DNA of 64,000 nt from an uncultured Roseateles sp. (GTDB lineage Bacteria > Pseudomonadota > Gammaproteobacteria > Burkholderiales > Burkholderiaceae_C), in NCBI RefSeq assembly GCF_963422335.1, contig NZ_OY729424.1, forward strand, positions 744,001-808,000, written 5' to 3'. Position numbers and translations under genes: made by a program. Below are positions 34,014-41,734 of the stretch, piece by piece. The notes beneath the pieces are model-generated. The model worked only from the letters and a program-made list of their open reading frames with translations. It searched no databases and was not told where the DNA came from. The first letter of the stretch is position 1. Each line of letters begins with the position of its first letter.

Positions 34014-34828
34014 GTTCCCAACACCCGATCACCGAAGCCGATCTGCACGCCTATGTGGACGGCCAGCTGACGCCCGAGCGGCAGCGCGAGTTCGAAGACT
34101 ATCTGCGGGGCAGGCCCGACGAAGTGCAGCGCGTGCAAAGCCTGCGCGCGCAAACGCGCGAGTTGCGCGCCCTGTTCGACCCGGTGCTGGACGAGGCCCT
34201 GCCCCAACGCCTGCTGCGCGCGGCCCGGCCGCACCCGGCCTGGCACCAGCAGCGCTGGGTGGCCGGCATTGCAATTGCGCTGCTCGGCGGCAGCACCGGC
34301 TGGGGGCTGCATGCCGGCCTGCAGCCGGTGGCACAACAGTCGGCGCCCGCGTCGGCATTTGCCCAGCGCGCCGCCGTCGCCCACGCGGTCTACAGCCCCG
34401 AGCAGCGCCGCCCGGTCGAGGTGGACGCCGCCCACGAGGACCAGCTGGTGACCTGGCTGTCCAAGCGCATGGGCGCACCGATGAAGCCGCCGCATCTGCA
34501 GGCCGTCGGCTACGAGCTGGAGGGTGGCCGCCTGCTGCCCGGCGGCCAGGGGCCGGTCGCGCAATTCATGTATCGCAGCATTGAGCCCGGCGGCGGTCGG
34601 CTGACCCTGTATGTATCGAATGAGATCGGCGCCCTGCCGCAGCCGGGCAAGCCCGCTGGCGGCAAGAACCCCGAGACCGCCTTCCAGTTTGCCCAGCAGG
34701 GCAAGCTGGGCGTGTTTTACTGGGTGGACGGCGCCTTTGGCTATGCGATCGCCGCCGATGCCGACCGCGCCGCGCTGGCCCGGGTGTCGGCTGAGGTCTA
34801 TCGCCAGATCGGTATAGCGCCCAGGTAA
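34010..34828 (+). CDS. Transmembrane anti-sigma factor
   Basis: A 272-aa protein. The cytoplasmic N-terminus is a short anti-sigma domain (ITEADLHAYVDGQLTPERQREFEDYL, core LHAYVDGQLTPERQREFEDY). One membrane helix follows (WVAGIAIALLGGSTGWGLHA, about 82-101), then a periplasmic domain of about 170 residues with HLQAVGYELEGGRLLPG and LTLYVSNE. This is the FecR/RskA-unlike DUF-type anti-sigma layout common in Betaproteobacteria, where the periplasmic part senses the signal. It overlaps the sigma gene by 4 nt, giving stoichiometric translation. Confidence 0.88.
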   Translation: MSSQHPITEADLHAYVDGQLTPERQREFEDYLRGRPDEVQRVQSLRAQTRELRALFDPVLDEALPQRLLRAARPHPAWHQQRWVAGIAIALLGGSTGWGLHAGLQPVAQQSAPASAFAQRAAVAHAVYSPEQRRPVEVDAAHEDQLVTWLSKRMGAPMKPPHLQAVGYELEGGRLLPGGQGPVAQFMYRSIEPGGGRLTLYVSNEIGALPQPGKPAGGKNPETAFQFAQQGKLGVFYWVDGAFGYAIAADADRAALARVSAEVYRQIGIAPR

Positions 34829-34860
34829 AACTGAGCCCGCGGGCTGGTTACCATCAAGCC

Positions 34861-36858
34861 ATGGTGACCTCGCTCGAACTGGCCCTGCTGTACCTGATCG
34901 CTGCCGTGCTGGGCGTGGTGATCTGCCGCATGCTCAAGCTGCCGGCGATGCTGGGCTATCTGGCGGTGGGCGTGCTGATAGGACCGAACGCCCTGGCCCT
35001 GGCCGGCGACTCGGCCGGCATGAACCATCTGGCCGAGTTCGGCGTGGTGTTCCTGATGTTCGTGATCGGGCTGGAGTTCAACCTGCCCAAGCTGTACAGC
35101 ATGCGCCAGCTGGTGTTCGGCCTGGGGCTGATGCAGGTGCTGCTGACGGTGTGCGGCGCCATCGCCGGCAATATCGCCCTGATCATGCTGTTCGCCTGGC
35201 TGGGCCGGGCCTGGGAGCTGCAATGGCAGGGGGCCCTGGTGCTGGGCGCGGCAATGGCCATGAGCAGCACCGCCATCGTCGTCAAGCTGATGGCCGAGCG
35301 GCTGGAGCTGGAGAGCGAACACGGCAAGCGCGTGATGGGCGTGCTGCTGTTCCAGGACTTGGCCGTGGTGCCGCTCTTGGTGCTGATACCGGCGCTGAAC
35401 TCCAGCGGCGAGGCGCTGGCCACCTCGCTGCTGTGGGCCGGCGTCAAGGCGGTGGTGCTGCTGGGCGTGCTGCTGGTCGGCGGGCAGAAGGTGATGCGCT
35501 GGTGGCTGACGCTGGTGGCCCGGCGCAAGACCGAGGAGCTGTTCATCCTCAATCTGCTGCTGGTCACCCTGGGCCTGGCCTGGCTGACCGAGCTGGCCGG
35601 TCTGTCGCTGGCGCTTGGGGCCTTCATCGCCGGCATGCTGATCGCCGAAACCGAATACAAGCACCAGGTCGAGACCGATATCCGGCCCTTCCACGACGTG
35701 CTGCTGGGCCTGTTCTTCATCACCATAGGCATGCGGCTGGACTGGCGGCCGCTAATGGACAACTGGCTGCTGGTGCTGCTGCTGACCAGCCTGCCCATCG
35801 TCGCCAAGGCGGTGCTGATCGCCGGCCTGGCACGCATCTTCGGCGCCCAGCCGGGCGTGGCCATACGCACCGGTCTCTATCTGGCCCAGGCCGGCGAGTT
35901 CGGCTTCGTGCTGCTGACCCTGGGGCTGGACAACCAGCTGATCGCACCGCACTGGGTCAGCCCGGTGCTGGCCAGCATGGTGCTGTCGATGCTGGCCACG
36001 CCGTTTCTGATCATGTACAGCAACCGCATCGTGATGCGGCTGTCCAGCACCGACTGGCTGATGCAGTCGGTGGCACTGACCAGCATCGCCAAGAAATCGA
36101 TCAAGGCCCAGGCGCACGTCATCATCTGCGGCTACGGGCGCAGCGGGCAGAACCTGGCCCGGCTGCTGGAGGGCGAGAACATTCCCTATATGGCGCTGGA
36201 CCTCGACCCCGACCGCGTGCGCCAGGCCGCCGCCGCCGGCCAGAGCGTGGTGTTCGGTGATGCCGCCCGGCTGCAAAGCCTGATGGCCGCGGGTCTGGCC
36301 CGGGCCAGCGCGGTGGTCGTCAGCTATCCGGACACGGCCTCGGCGCTGAAGATACTGAAGCTGGTCGGCGAGCATGCGCCGCAGGTGCCGGTGGTGGTGC
36401 GCACGATAGACGACACCGATCTGGAGCGCCTGCGCGCCGCCGGCGCCACCGAGGTCGTGCCCGAGGCCATCGAGGGCTCGCTGATGCTGGCCAGCCACGC
36501 GCTGGCCCTGGTCGGCGTGCCGATGCGCCGCGTGATACGCCTGACCCGCGATGCCCGTGACGCGCGCTACGGCCTGCTGCGCGGCTATTTCCACGGCGCC
36601 GACGACGACACCGGCGAGGAACGCCAGCAGGCCCGATTGCTCAGCGTCACCCTGCCCGTCGCAAGCGCCCATGCCGGCGAGCCGCTTCTGGCCCTGGCCC
36701 TGCACGCGGTGGGCGTAGCCGTGGTCTCGGTGCGGCGCGCCAACGGCGCCGTGCTGCAGGCCACCGATGCGCTGGTGCTGGGCGGTGGCGACACCTTGGT
36801 GCTGTCGGGACAGCCGGAGGCCTTGGCCTTGGCCGAGGACAAGCTGCTGAAAGGGTAG
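34861..36858 (+). CDS. Monovalent cation:proton antiporter-2 (KefB/KefC-like) with TrkA domains
   Basis: A 665-aa CPA2 transporter. About 12 transmembrane helices fill residues 1-390, including the family motif GVVFLMFVIGLEFN and the core GAAMAMSSTAIVVKLMAE. A cytosolic TrkA-N/KTN domain (VIICGYGRSGQNLARLLEGENI, core CGYGRSGQNLARLL, about 419-540) and a C-terminal TrkA-C domain (about 570-660) follow. The plan matches glutathione-gated potassium efflux systems that protect against electrophiles, though Kef-specific glutathione-site residues were not checked. It starts 32 nt after the anti-sigma gene and may be read from the same transcript. Confidence 0.92.
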   Translation: MVTSLELALLYLIAAVLGVVICRMLKLPAMLGYLAVGVLIGPNALALAGDSAGMNHLAEFGVVFLMFVIGLEFNLPKLYSMRQLVFGLGLMQVLLTVCGAIAGNIALIMLFAWLGRAWELQWQGALVLGAAMAMSSTAIVVKLMAERLELESEHGKRVMGVLLFQDLAVVPLLVLIPALNSSGEALATSLLWAGVKAVVLLGVLLVGGQKVMRWWLTLVARRKTEELFILNLLLVTLGLAWLTELAGLSLALGAFIAGMLIAETEYKHQVETDIRPFHDVLLGLFFITIGMRLDWRPLMDNWLLVLLLTSLPIVAKAVLIAGLARIFGAQPGVAIRTGLYLAQAGEFGFVLLTLGLDNQLIAPHWVSPVLASMVLSMLATPFLIMYSNRIVMRLSSTDWLMQSVALTSIAKKSIKAQAHVIICGYGRSGQNLARLLEGENIPYMALDLDPDRVRQAAAAGQSVVFGDAARLQSLMAAGLARASAVVVSYPDTASALKILKLVGEHAPQVPVVVRTIDDTDLERLRAAGATEVVPEAIEGSLMLASHALALVGVPMRRVIRLTRDARDARYGLLRGYFHGADDDTGEERQQARLLSVTLPVASAHAGEPLLALALHAVGVAVVSVRRANGAVLQATDALVLGGGDTLVLSGQPEALALAEDKLLKG

Positions 36859-36941
36859 AGAAAATCTTGCCGCCGGTGCCGCCTGGGTGACATCCGCAGC
36901 AGCCCACAAGGCCCACACTGCGCACAGAGCTTCACGCCACC

Positions 36942-37679
36942 ATGTCTTCTTCCCCCACCGATTCCAAAGCCCCGCGCCGACGCCGCATCTACCTGATGCG
37001 CCATGGCGCCGTCACCTACTTCGACGCCAGCGGCCGGCCGGTGCTGCCCGAGGAGGTGCCGCTGAACGAGGAGGGCCGGGCCCAGGCGATGGCGGCGGGT
37101 TTGCAGTTCAAGCAGGACGGTGTGCGCTTCGATCGCGTCATCGTCAGCGGCCTGCCGCGCACGGTGCAGACGGCGGCCCTGGTGCTGGGCAACGCGGGCC
37201 TGGCCGAGACCTTGACGCCCGAGATCTGGCCCGAGCTGCAGGAGATACGCGGCGGGCGCCTGGCCGACATCCCGCGCGAGCAGATCCAGCAGGCCTTCAA
37301 CGGCCTCAGCCATGGCGTGATCAGCGAAGAGCAACGATTTTTGAACGGCGAATCGATCGCCGAGCTGCTGGACCGCGTGTTGCCGGCGATTGCCAGGCTG
37401 CGCGCACAAACCGACTGGGACAGCGTGCTGCTGGTGCTGCATGGCGTCGTCAATGCCGCCGTGCTGTCACATGCGATGAGCGGTGGCGGCCGGATGATGC
37501 TGGGCAGCCTGGTGCAGGCCCCGGCCTGCATCAATGTGCTCGACGTCGGCGAGGTGCCGCAAGACTGGCTGGTGCGCGTCGTCAACTTCTCGCCCCAGCA
37601 TCCGCTGCACACCCATACGCGCCACACCACGATGGAAGCGCTGCTGGCCCAGTATCTGCAATACCGCAGCGAGCGCTGA
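36942..37679 (+). CDS. Histidine phosphatase family protein
   Basis: A 245-aa phosphoglycerate-mutase-like phosphatase. The catalytic motif is YLMRHGAVTYFD (His in RHG, about residue 21). Then come the second arginine in VSGLPRTVQTAALVL and the second catalytic His in LLVLHGVVNAAVL. A C-terminal segment (HPLHTHTRHTTMEALLAQYLQ) is less conserved. The substrate is not predictable; the family includes cofactor-dependent mutases and broad phosphatases. It lies 84 nt after the antiporter gene and about 49 nt before an acyl-CoA dehydrogenase gene on the same strand. Confidence 0.9.
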   Translation: MSSSPTDSKAPRRRRIYLMRHGAVTYFDASGRPVLPEEVPLNEEGRAQAMAAGLQFKQDGVRFDRVIVSGLPRTVQTAALVLGNAGLAETLTPEIWPELQEIRGGRLADIPREQIQQAFNGLSHGVISEEQRFLNGESIAELLDRVLPAIARLRAQTDWDSVLLVLHGVVNAAVLSHAMSGGGRMMLGSLVQAPACINVLDVGEVPQDWLVRVVNFSPQHPLHTHTRHTTMEALLAQYLQYRSER

Positions 37680-37727
37680 ACCCTCGCCCCGATTTACCCC
37701 AGGCCACGCGCCTTGCAAGGACACAAG

Positions 37728-38993
37728 ATGATGAACTTCGACTACAGCCCCAAGGTCAAGGACATGCAGCAGCGCCTGCTGGCCTTCTTCGACGCCCACA
37801 TCTATCCGAACGAGCGCCGGTTCCACGAGGAAGTGGCGGCGAATCGAGCCAAGGGCAATGCCTGGGTGCCGACCGAGCTGATCGAGGAGCTCAAGCCCAA
37901 GGCCCGCGCCGCCGGCCTGTGGAATCTGTTCCTGCCCAGCTCCAAGCGCGCGCCCGAGGGCCTGACGAATCTGGAATACGCGCCGCTGTGCGAGATCATG
38001 GGCCGCGTCAGCTGGGCCGCCGAGGTCTTCAACTGCTCGGCGCCCGACACCGGCAATATGGAGACGCTGGAGCGCTATGCCACCGAGGCGCAGAAGACCG
38101 AATGGCTGGAGCCGCTGCTGCGCGGCGAGATCCGCTCGGCCTTTCTGATGACCGAGCCGGCCGTGGCCTCCAGCGACGCGACCAATATCGAATGCCGCAT
38201 GGAGCGCGACGGTGACGAGCTGGTGATCAACGGCACCAAGTGGTGGTCGTCGGGCGCCGGTGATCCGCGCTGCAAGATCTACATCGTGATGGGCAAGACC
38301 AATCTGGACGCCGGTCGCCATGAGCAGCAGTCCATGGTGCTGGTGCCGGCCAACACCCCGGGCATCACGATCAAGCGGCCGCTGAGCGTGTTCGGCTACG
38401 ACGATGCACCGCACGGCCATATGGAAATCGAGCTGAAGAATGTGCGCGTGCCGGCCGGCAACATCCTGCTCGGCGACGGCCGTGGCTTCGAGATCGCCCA
38501 GGGCCGCCTCGGCCCGGGCCGCATCCACCACTGCATGCGCTCGATAGGCGCGGCCGAGCGGGCGCTGGAGCTGATGTGCACCCGGGCCATGAGCCGCACC
38601 GCCTTCGGCAAGACCCTGGCCCAGCAGGGCGTCAGCCACGAGCGCATTGCCGAGGCCCGCTGCAGCATCGAGCAGGCGCGCCTGCTGACGCTGAAGGCCG
38701 CCTACATGATGGACACGGTCGGCAACAAGGTCGCCAAGGCCGAGATCGCAATGATCAAGATCGTGGCACCGAATGTCGCGCTGAAGGTCATCGACTGGGC
38801 GATCCAGATGTATGGCGGCATGGGCGTCAGCGACGACACGCCGCTGGCCATGATGTGGGCCCACCAGCGCACCCTGCGCCTGGCCGACGGCCCGGACGAG
38901 GTGCACCGCTACTCACTGGCCAAGCTGGAGCTGGCACGCCACATGCAGATTCCCGGGGACAAGATTGGCATGCCGGTAACGCGGGGCTTCTGA
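37728..38993 (+). CDS. Acyl-CoA dehydrogenase family protein
   Basis: A 421-aa FAD-dependent acyl-CoA dehydrogenase. The start at 37728 follows CAAGG. The flavin/substrate regions AFLMTEPAVASSDATNIEC (core FLMTEPAVASSDATN) and VINGTKWWSSGA are conserved. The C-terminal helical domain includes GRIHHCMRSIGAAERALELM and QMYGGMGVSDDTPLA, with the dimer/FAD motif. It resembles ACAD10/11-like and long-chain bacterial members. The catalytic base could not be placed with certainty. It may be co-transcribed with the histidine phosphatase. Confidence 0.92.
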   Translation: MMNFDYSPKVKDMQQRLLAFFDAHIYPNERRFHEEVAANRAKGNAWVPTELIEELKPKARAAGLWNLFLPSSKRAPEGLTNLEYAPLCEIMGRVSWAAEVFNCSAPDTGNMETLERYATEAQKTEWLEPLLRGEIRSAFLMTEPAVASSDATNIECRMERDGDELVINGTKWWSSGAGDPRCKIYIVMGKTNLDAGRHEQQSMVLVPANTPGITIKRPLSVFGYDDAPHGHMEIELKNVRVPAGNILLGDGRGFEIAQGRLGPGRIHHCMRSIGAAERALELMCTRAMSRTAFGKTLAQQGVSHERIAEARCSIEQARLLTLKAAYMMDTVGNKVAKAEIAMIKIVAPNVALKVIDWAIQMYGGMGVSDDTPLAMMWAHQRTLRLADGPDEVHRYSLAKLELARHMQIPGDKIGMPVTRGF

Positions 38994-39056
38994 TCGTCAT
39001 TGATCTGGGGGGTCGGCCCTAGCGCTGTGCCCCCAGTTCAGGGCATCATTCGCCCC

Positions 39057-39653
39057 ATGAACCGTTCCGACCCCACCACCGGCGCCGCTGCATTGACCGC
39101 CCCGGACGCCATCGCCCACCCCGGGGCCTACATCAAGCACCACATCCGCACCGTGCCCGACTGGCCGGCGCCGGGCGTGCAGTTCCGCGACATCACGCCG
39201 CTGCTGTCCAACCCCAAGGTGTTCCGTGTCCTGATCGACATGTTTGTGCACCGCTATTTCGACGCCAAGCCCACGGCCATTGCCGGGCTGGACGCGCGCG
39301 GCTTCATCATCGGTTCGGTGCTGGCCTACGAGCTGAATGTCGGCTTCGTGCCGATACGCAAAAAGGGCAAGCTGCCCTTCACCACCGTCGAAGAAACCTA
39401 CGAGCTGGAGTACGGCAGCGCCACCGTCGAGATCCATACCGATGCCGTCAAGCCCGGCGACCGCGTCGTGCTGATCGACGATCTGATCGCCACCGGCGGC
39501 ACGATGATGGCCGGCCGCAAGCTCTTGCAGCGCCTGGGTGCCGAGGTCATCGAGGGCGCCTGCATCGTCGACCTGCCCGAGCTGGGCGGCTCCGACAAGC
39601 TGCGCGCCGCCGGCCTGCCGCTGTTCACCCTGGTGTCGTTCGAAGGGCATTGA
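39057..39653 (+). CDS. apt: Adenine phosphoribosyltransferase
   Basis: A 198-aa purine-salvage enzyme making AMP from adenine and PRPP. The PRPP-binding signature VVLIDDLIATGGTMMAG and the adenine-side GLDARGFIIGSVLAYEL are intact, with the flexible-loop RKKGKLPFTTVEETYELEYG region (core KKGKLPFTTVEE). A short N-terminal extension of about 25 residues precedes the family core. The ATG at 39057 is chosen over upstream non-ATG possibilities. A GC hairpin (CTGGGGG/CCCCCAG, 39005-39036) lies in the gap after the dehydrogenase gene. Confidence 0.95.
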   Translation: MNRSDPTTGAAALTAPDAIAHPGAYIKHHIRTVPDWPAPGVQFRDITPLLSNPKVFRVLIDMFVHRYFDAKPTAIAGLDARGFIIGSVLAYELNVGFVPIRKKGKLPFTTVEETYELEYGSATVEIHTDAVKPGDRVVLIDDLIATGGTMMAGRKLLQRLGAEVIEGACIVDLPELGGSDKLRAAGLPLFTLVSFEGH

Positions 39654-39662
39654 GCAGGCGAC

Positions 39663-39680
39663 GCCCTGCAGATGCAGGGC
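39663..39680. terminator. Hairpin between convergent apt and binding-protein genes
   Basis: GCCCTGC pairs with GCAGGGC around AGAT, midway between the stop of apt and the stop of the convergent branched-chain-type receptor gene. No clear T-tract follows on either strand, so transcription-ending activity is uncertain. Confidence 0.45.
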
Positions 39681-39702
39681 GCCGGCCCACTCAGCGCATC
39701 AA

Positions 39703-40839
39703 TCAGCGAACGACTGCCAGCGACTCGCGGCTGCCACCCTTGTAGGTGTACAGCGTCAAGGCGCCATTCTTGATGTCGCCCTTGCCGTCGAACGAGATCG
39801 TGCCGGTCACGCCCTTGTAGCCCTCGGTCTTGGCCAGCACCGGCAGGTACTTGGCAGGGTCGGCCGAGCCGGCCTTGACCATGGCCGCGACGAGCACGCC
39901 GACCGCGTCGTACGAGTAGGGCGCGTAAACCTGCACATCGAGCTTCGAATAGGCCTTGAAACGGGCCTTGAAGTCCTCCATCGCCTGCTTCTGGGCGCCG
40001 TCGACGCCGCCGGCCTCGGCGCAGAAGACCTGGTTGTCGTCCATCGTGCCGGCCGCCAGCTTGGGCAGCTCGGCGGTGCAGATGCCGTCGCCGCCGACCA
40101 GCTTGACGTTCAGGCCCAGCGCCTTCATCTGGCGCAACATCGGCCCGGCCACCGCGTCCATGCCGCCGAAGAACACCACATCGGGCTTCTTGGCCTTCAG
40201 GCTGGTCAGGATGGCGCTGAAGTCGGTGGCTTTGTCGTTGGTGAACTCACGGCCGACGATCTTGCCGCCGGCGGCCTTGGCGCCCTTCTCGAACTCGTCG
40301 GCCACGCCCTGGCCGTAGGCCGTGCGGTCGTCGACGATGGCAATGGCCTGGCCCTTCAGGTCCTTGGCGGCATAGCGGCCCAGCGTGCCGCCCAGGTGCA
40401 CGTCATCGGCCACGACGCGGAAGGTCGTCTTGTAGCCGTTGCGGGTGAACTTGGGGTTGGTGCTCGACGGCGAGATCTGCGGAATGCCGGCGTCGCTGTA
40501 GACCTTGGACGCCGGGATCGAGGTGCCCGAGTTCAGATGGCCGACCACGCCATTGACCTTGGAGTCGACCAGCTTCTGTGCCGCCTGCGTGCCCTGCTTG
40601 GGGTCGCCGGCATCGTCTTCGCCCAGCAGCTCCAGCCGGACCTTTTTGCCGCCGATGACGACGCCCTTGGCATTCAGCTCCTGGACGGCCAGGCGCGCGC
40701 CCAGCTCGTTGTCCTTGCCCAGGTGGGCGATGGCGCCGCTGGTCGGGCCGACATGGCCGATCTTGACCACATCCTGGGCCGAGGCCTGGCCGGCGGCGGC
40801 AAGGGCCAGCAGCAGTGCGGAGAGTTTGCAGGTATTCAT
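39703..40839 (-). CDS. Branched-chain amino acid-type ABC transporter substrate-binding protein (LivJ/LivK family)
   Basis: A 378-aa periplasmic receptor. The signal peptide (MNTCKLSALLLALAAAGQASA; h-region LSALLLALAAA) precedes VVKIGHVGPTSGAIAHLGKD. Other LivJ-type blocks are VVGHLNSGTSIPASKVYSDAG (core GHLNSGTSIPASK), PQISPSSTNP, VDDRTAYGQGVADEFEKG and FFGGMDAVAGP. Members of this family bind amino acids but also many aromatic acids and amides, so the catabolic surroundings leave the ligand open. The Liv permease and ATPase genes are not adjacent. It is followed upstream by the secreted trio and porin on the same strand. Confidence 0.92.
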   Translation of the reverse strand: MNTCKLSALLLALAAAGQASAQDVVKIGHVGPTSGAIAHLGKDNELGARLAVQELNAKGVVIGGKKVRLELLGEDDAGDPKQGTQAAQKLVDSKVNGVVGHLNSGTSIPASKVYSDAGIPQISPSSTNPKFTRNGYKTTFRVVADDVHLGGTLGRYAAKDLKGQAIAIVDDRTAYGQGVADEFEKGAKAAGGKIVGREFTNDKATDFSAILTSLKAKKPDVVFFGGMDAVAGPMLRQMKALGLNVKLVGGDGICTAELPKLAAGTMDDNQVFCAEAGGVDGAQKQAMEDFKARFKAYSKLDVQVYAPYSYDAVGVLVAAMVKAGSADPAKYLPVLAKTEGYKGVTGTISFDGKGDIKNGALTLYTYKGGSRESLAVVR

Positions 40840-40929
40840 GGAAAGCTCCTTTGGAGGAAAAAGAGAAATGAAGAAAGAGGGCCCGTGGCCGGTGTGCGGG
40901 CTCGCCGCCGTTGGGCCGCCGGGTCCGGG

Positions 40930-41361
40930 TTAGGGTTTGCGGCTGTCGTCCACCGCCTTGACCAGCGCGGCCGGCGTGGTCGGCCCCTCCATCAAGGTTC
41001 CGGTGGTCTCGGTCGTCAGTTCCCAGTACTTGATGTGCCAGTTGAAGCCGACCTCCAGGCCGCGGGTCTTGCCGACCTTCTCCATCTTGGCCTCCATCTC
41101 ACGGTCGAAGTAGGGCCAGATGATGACGAAGTCCCACTTGTCACCCTTGATGTTGCGATACCACTTGGGCTGGGCCAGGCCGATCTCTTTGTAGACCTCG
41201 TCCCAGCGGGCCATCCATTGCATGAACTCGTACTGCTTGCCTGGCACCACGCGCACCAGCTCGATGGTGGCCACGTCGGCCTGGGCGGAAGCCGGGAGGT
41301 ACAGCGCCGCCACAAAAGACAGGGCAGCGAACAGCTTGTGCAGTGGCTTGAAGGTTGTCAT
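40930..41361 (-). CDS. Small secreted protein, NIPSNAP/dimeric-barrel-like
   Basis: A 143-aa exported protein of unknown function. The signal peptide MTTFKPLHKLFAALSFVAALYLP...AQA precedes a compact domain with VATIELVRVVPGKQYEFMQW, WDEVYKEIGLAQPKWYRNI and WDFVIIWPYF. A beta-strand followed by the 'PGK..EF' helix resembles NIPSNAP-like or dimeric alpha-beta barrel proteins, but this is only a fold guess. It has no metal motif. It is the downstream neighbour of a cytochrome c and a beta-propeller protein on the same strand, all exported, suggesting a shared periplasmic process. Confidence 0.65.
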   Translation of the reverse strand: MTTFKPLHKLFAALSFVAALYLPASAQADVATIELVRVVPGKQYEFMQWMARWDEVYKEIGLAQPKWYRNIKGDKWDFVIIWPYFDREMEAKMEKVGKTRGLEVGFNWHIKYWELTTETTGTLMEGPTTPAALVKAVDDSRKP

Positions 41362-41399
41362 CGTGTTTCCTTTTGTCTCGGTGTGAAGACGTGCAGCGC

Positions 41400-41723
41400 T
41401 CAAGGCGCCGGCTTGGGCGTGGCCAGGATCCAGCGCGCAGCGGCCAGGGCCTGTTCGGCGCTGAGGCTGGCGTTGGGCGGCATCGCCACCTCGCCCCAGC
41501 GGCCGCTGCTGCCTTTGAGGATGCGGTCGGCCAGCAGCTCCGGGGCGTCGGCCTGCGCCGCGTAGCGCTCGCGGATGGCGGCGAATGCCGGGCCGACCAG
41601 GGCCTTGTCGCGCGCATGGCAGGCCATGCAGGCATCAAAGGCGCGCCAGTCCTTGGGCTGGGCCTGGACCGTGCCAGCCAGGCTGGCGGCGGCGAACAGG
41701 CAAGCGGCGAAGCGGTACTTCAT
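41400..41723 (-). CDS. Periplasmic monohaem cytochrome c (c551-like)
   Basis: A 107-aa class I cytochrome c. After the signal peptide (MKYRFAACLFAAASLAGTVQA; h-region FAACLFAAASLAG), the haem is attached through CMACH (in FDACMACHARDKALVGPAF) with His as one axial ligand. The Met ligand is in EVAMPPNASLS, and the C-terminal helix is EQALAAARWILA. The size and spacing match cytochrome c551/c552 electron carriers. It sits 11 nt after the beta-propeller gene, so it is a plausible electron acceptor for an oxidation in the periplasm; the partner dehydrogenase is not identified. Confidence 0.92.
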   Translation of the reverse strand: MKYRFAACLFAAASLAGTVQAQPKDWRAFDACMACHARDKALVGPAFAAIRERYAAQADAPELLADRILKGSSGRWGEVAMPPNASLSAEQALAAARWILATPKPAP

Positions 41724-41734
41724 GGGCCGCCGGC

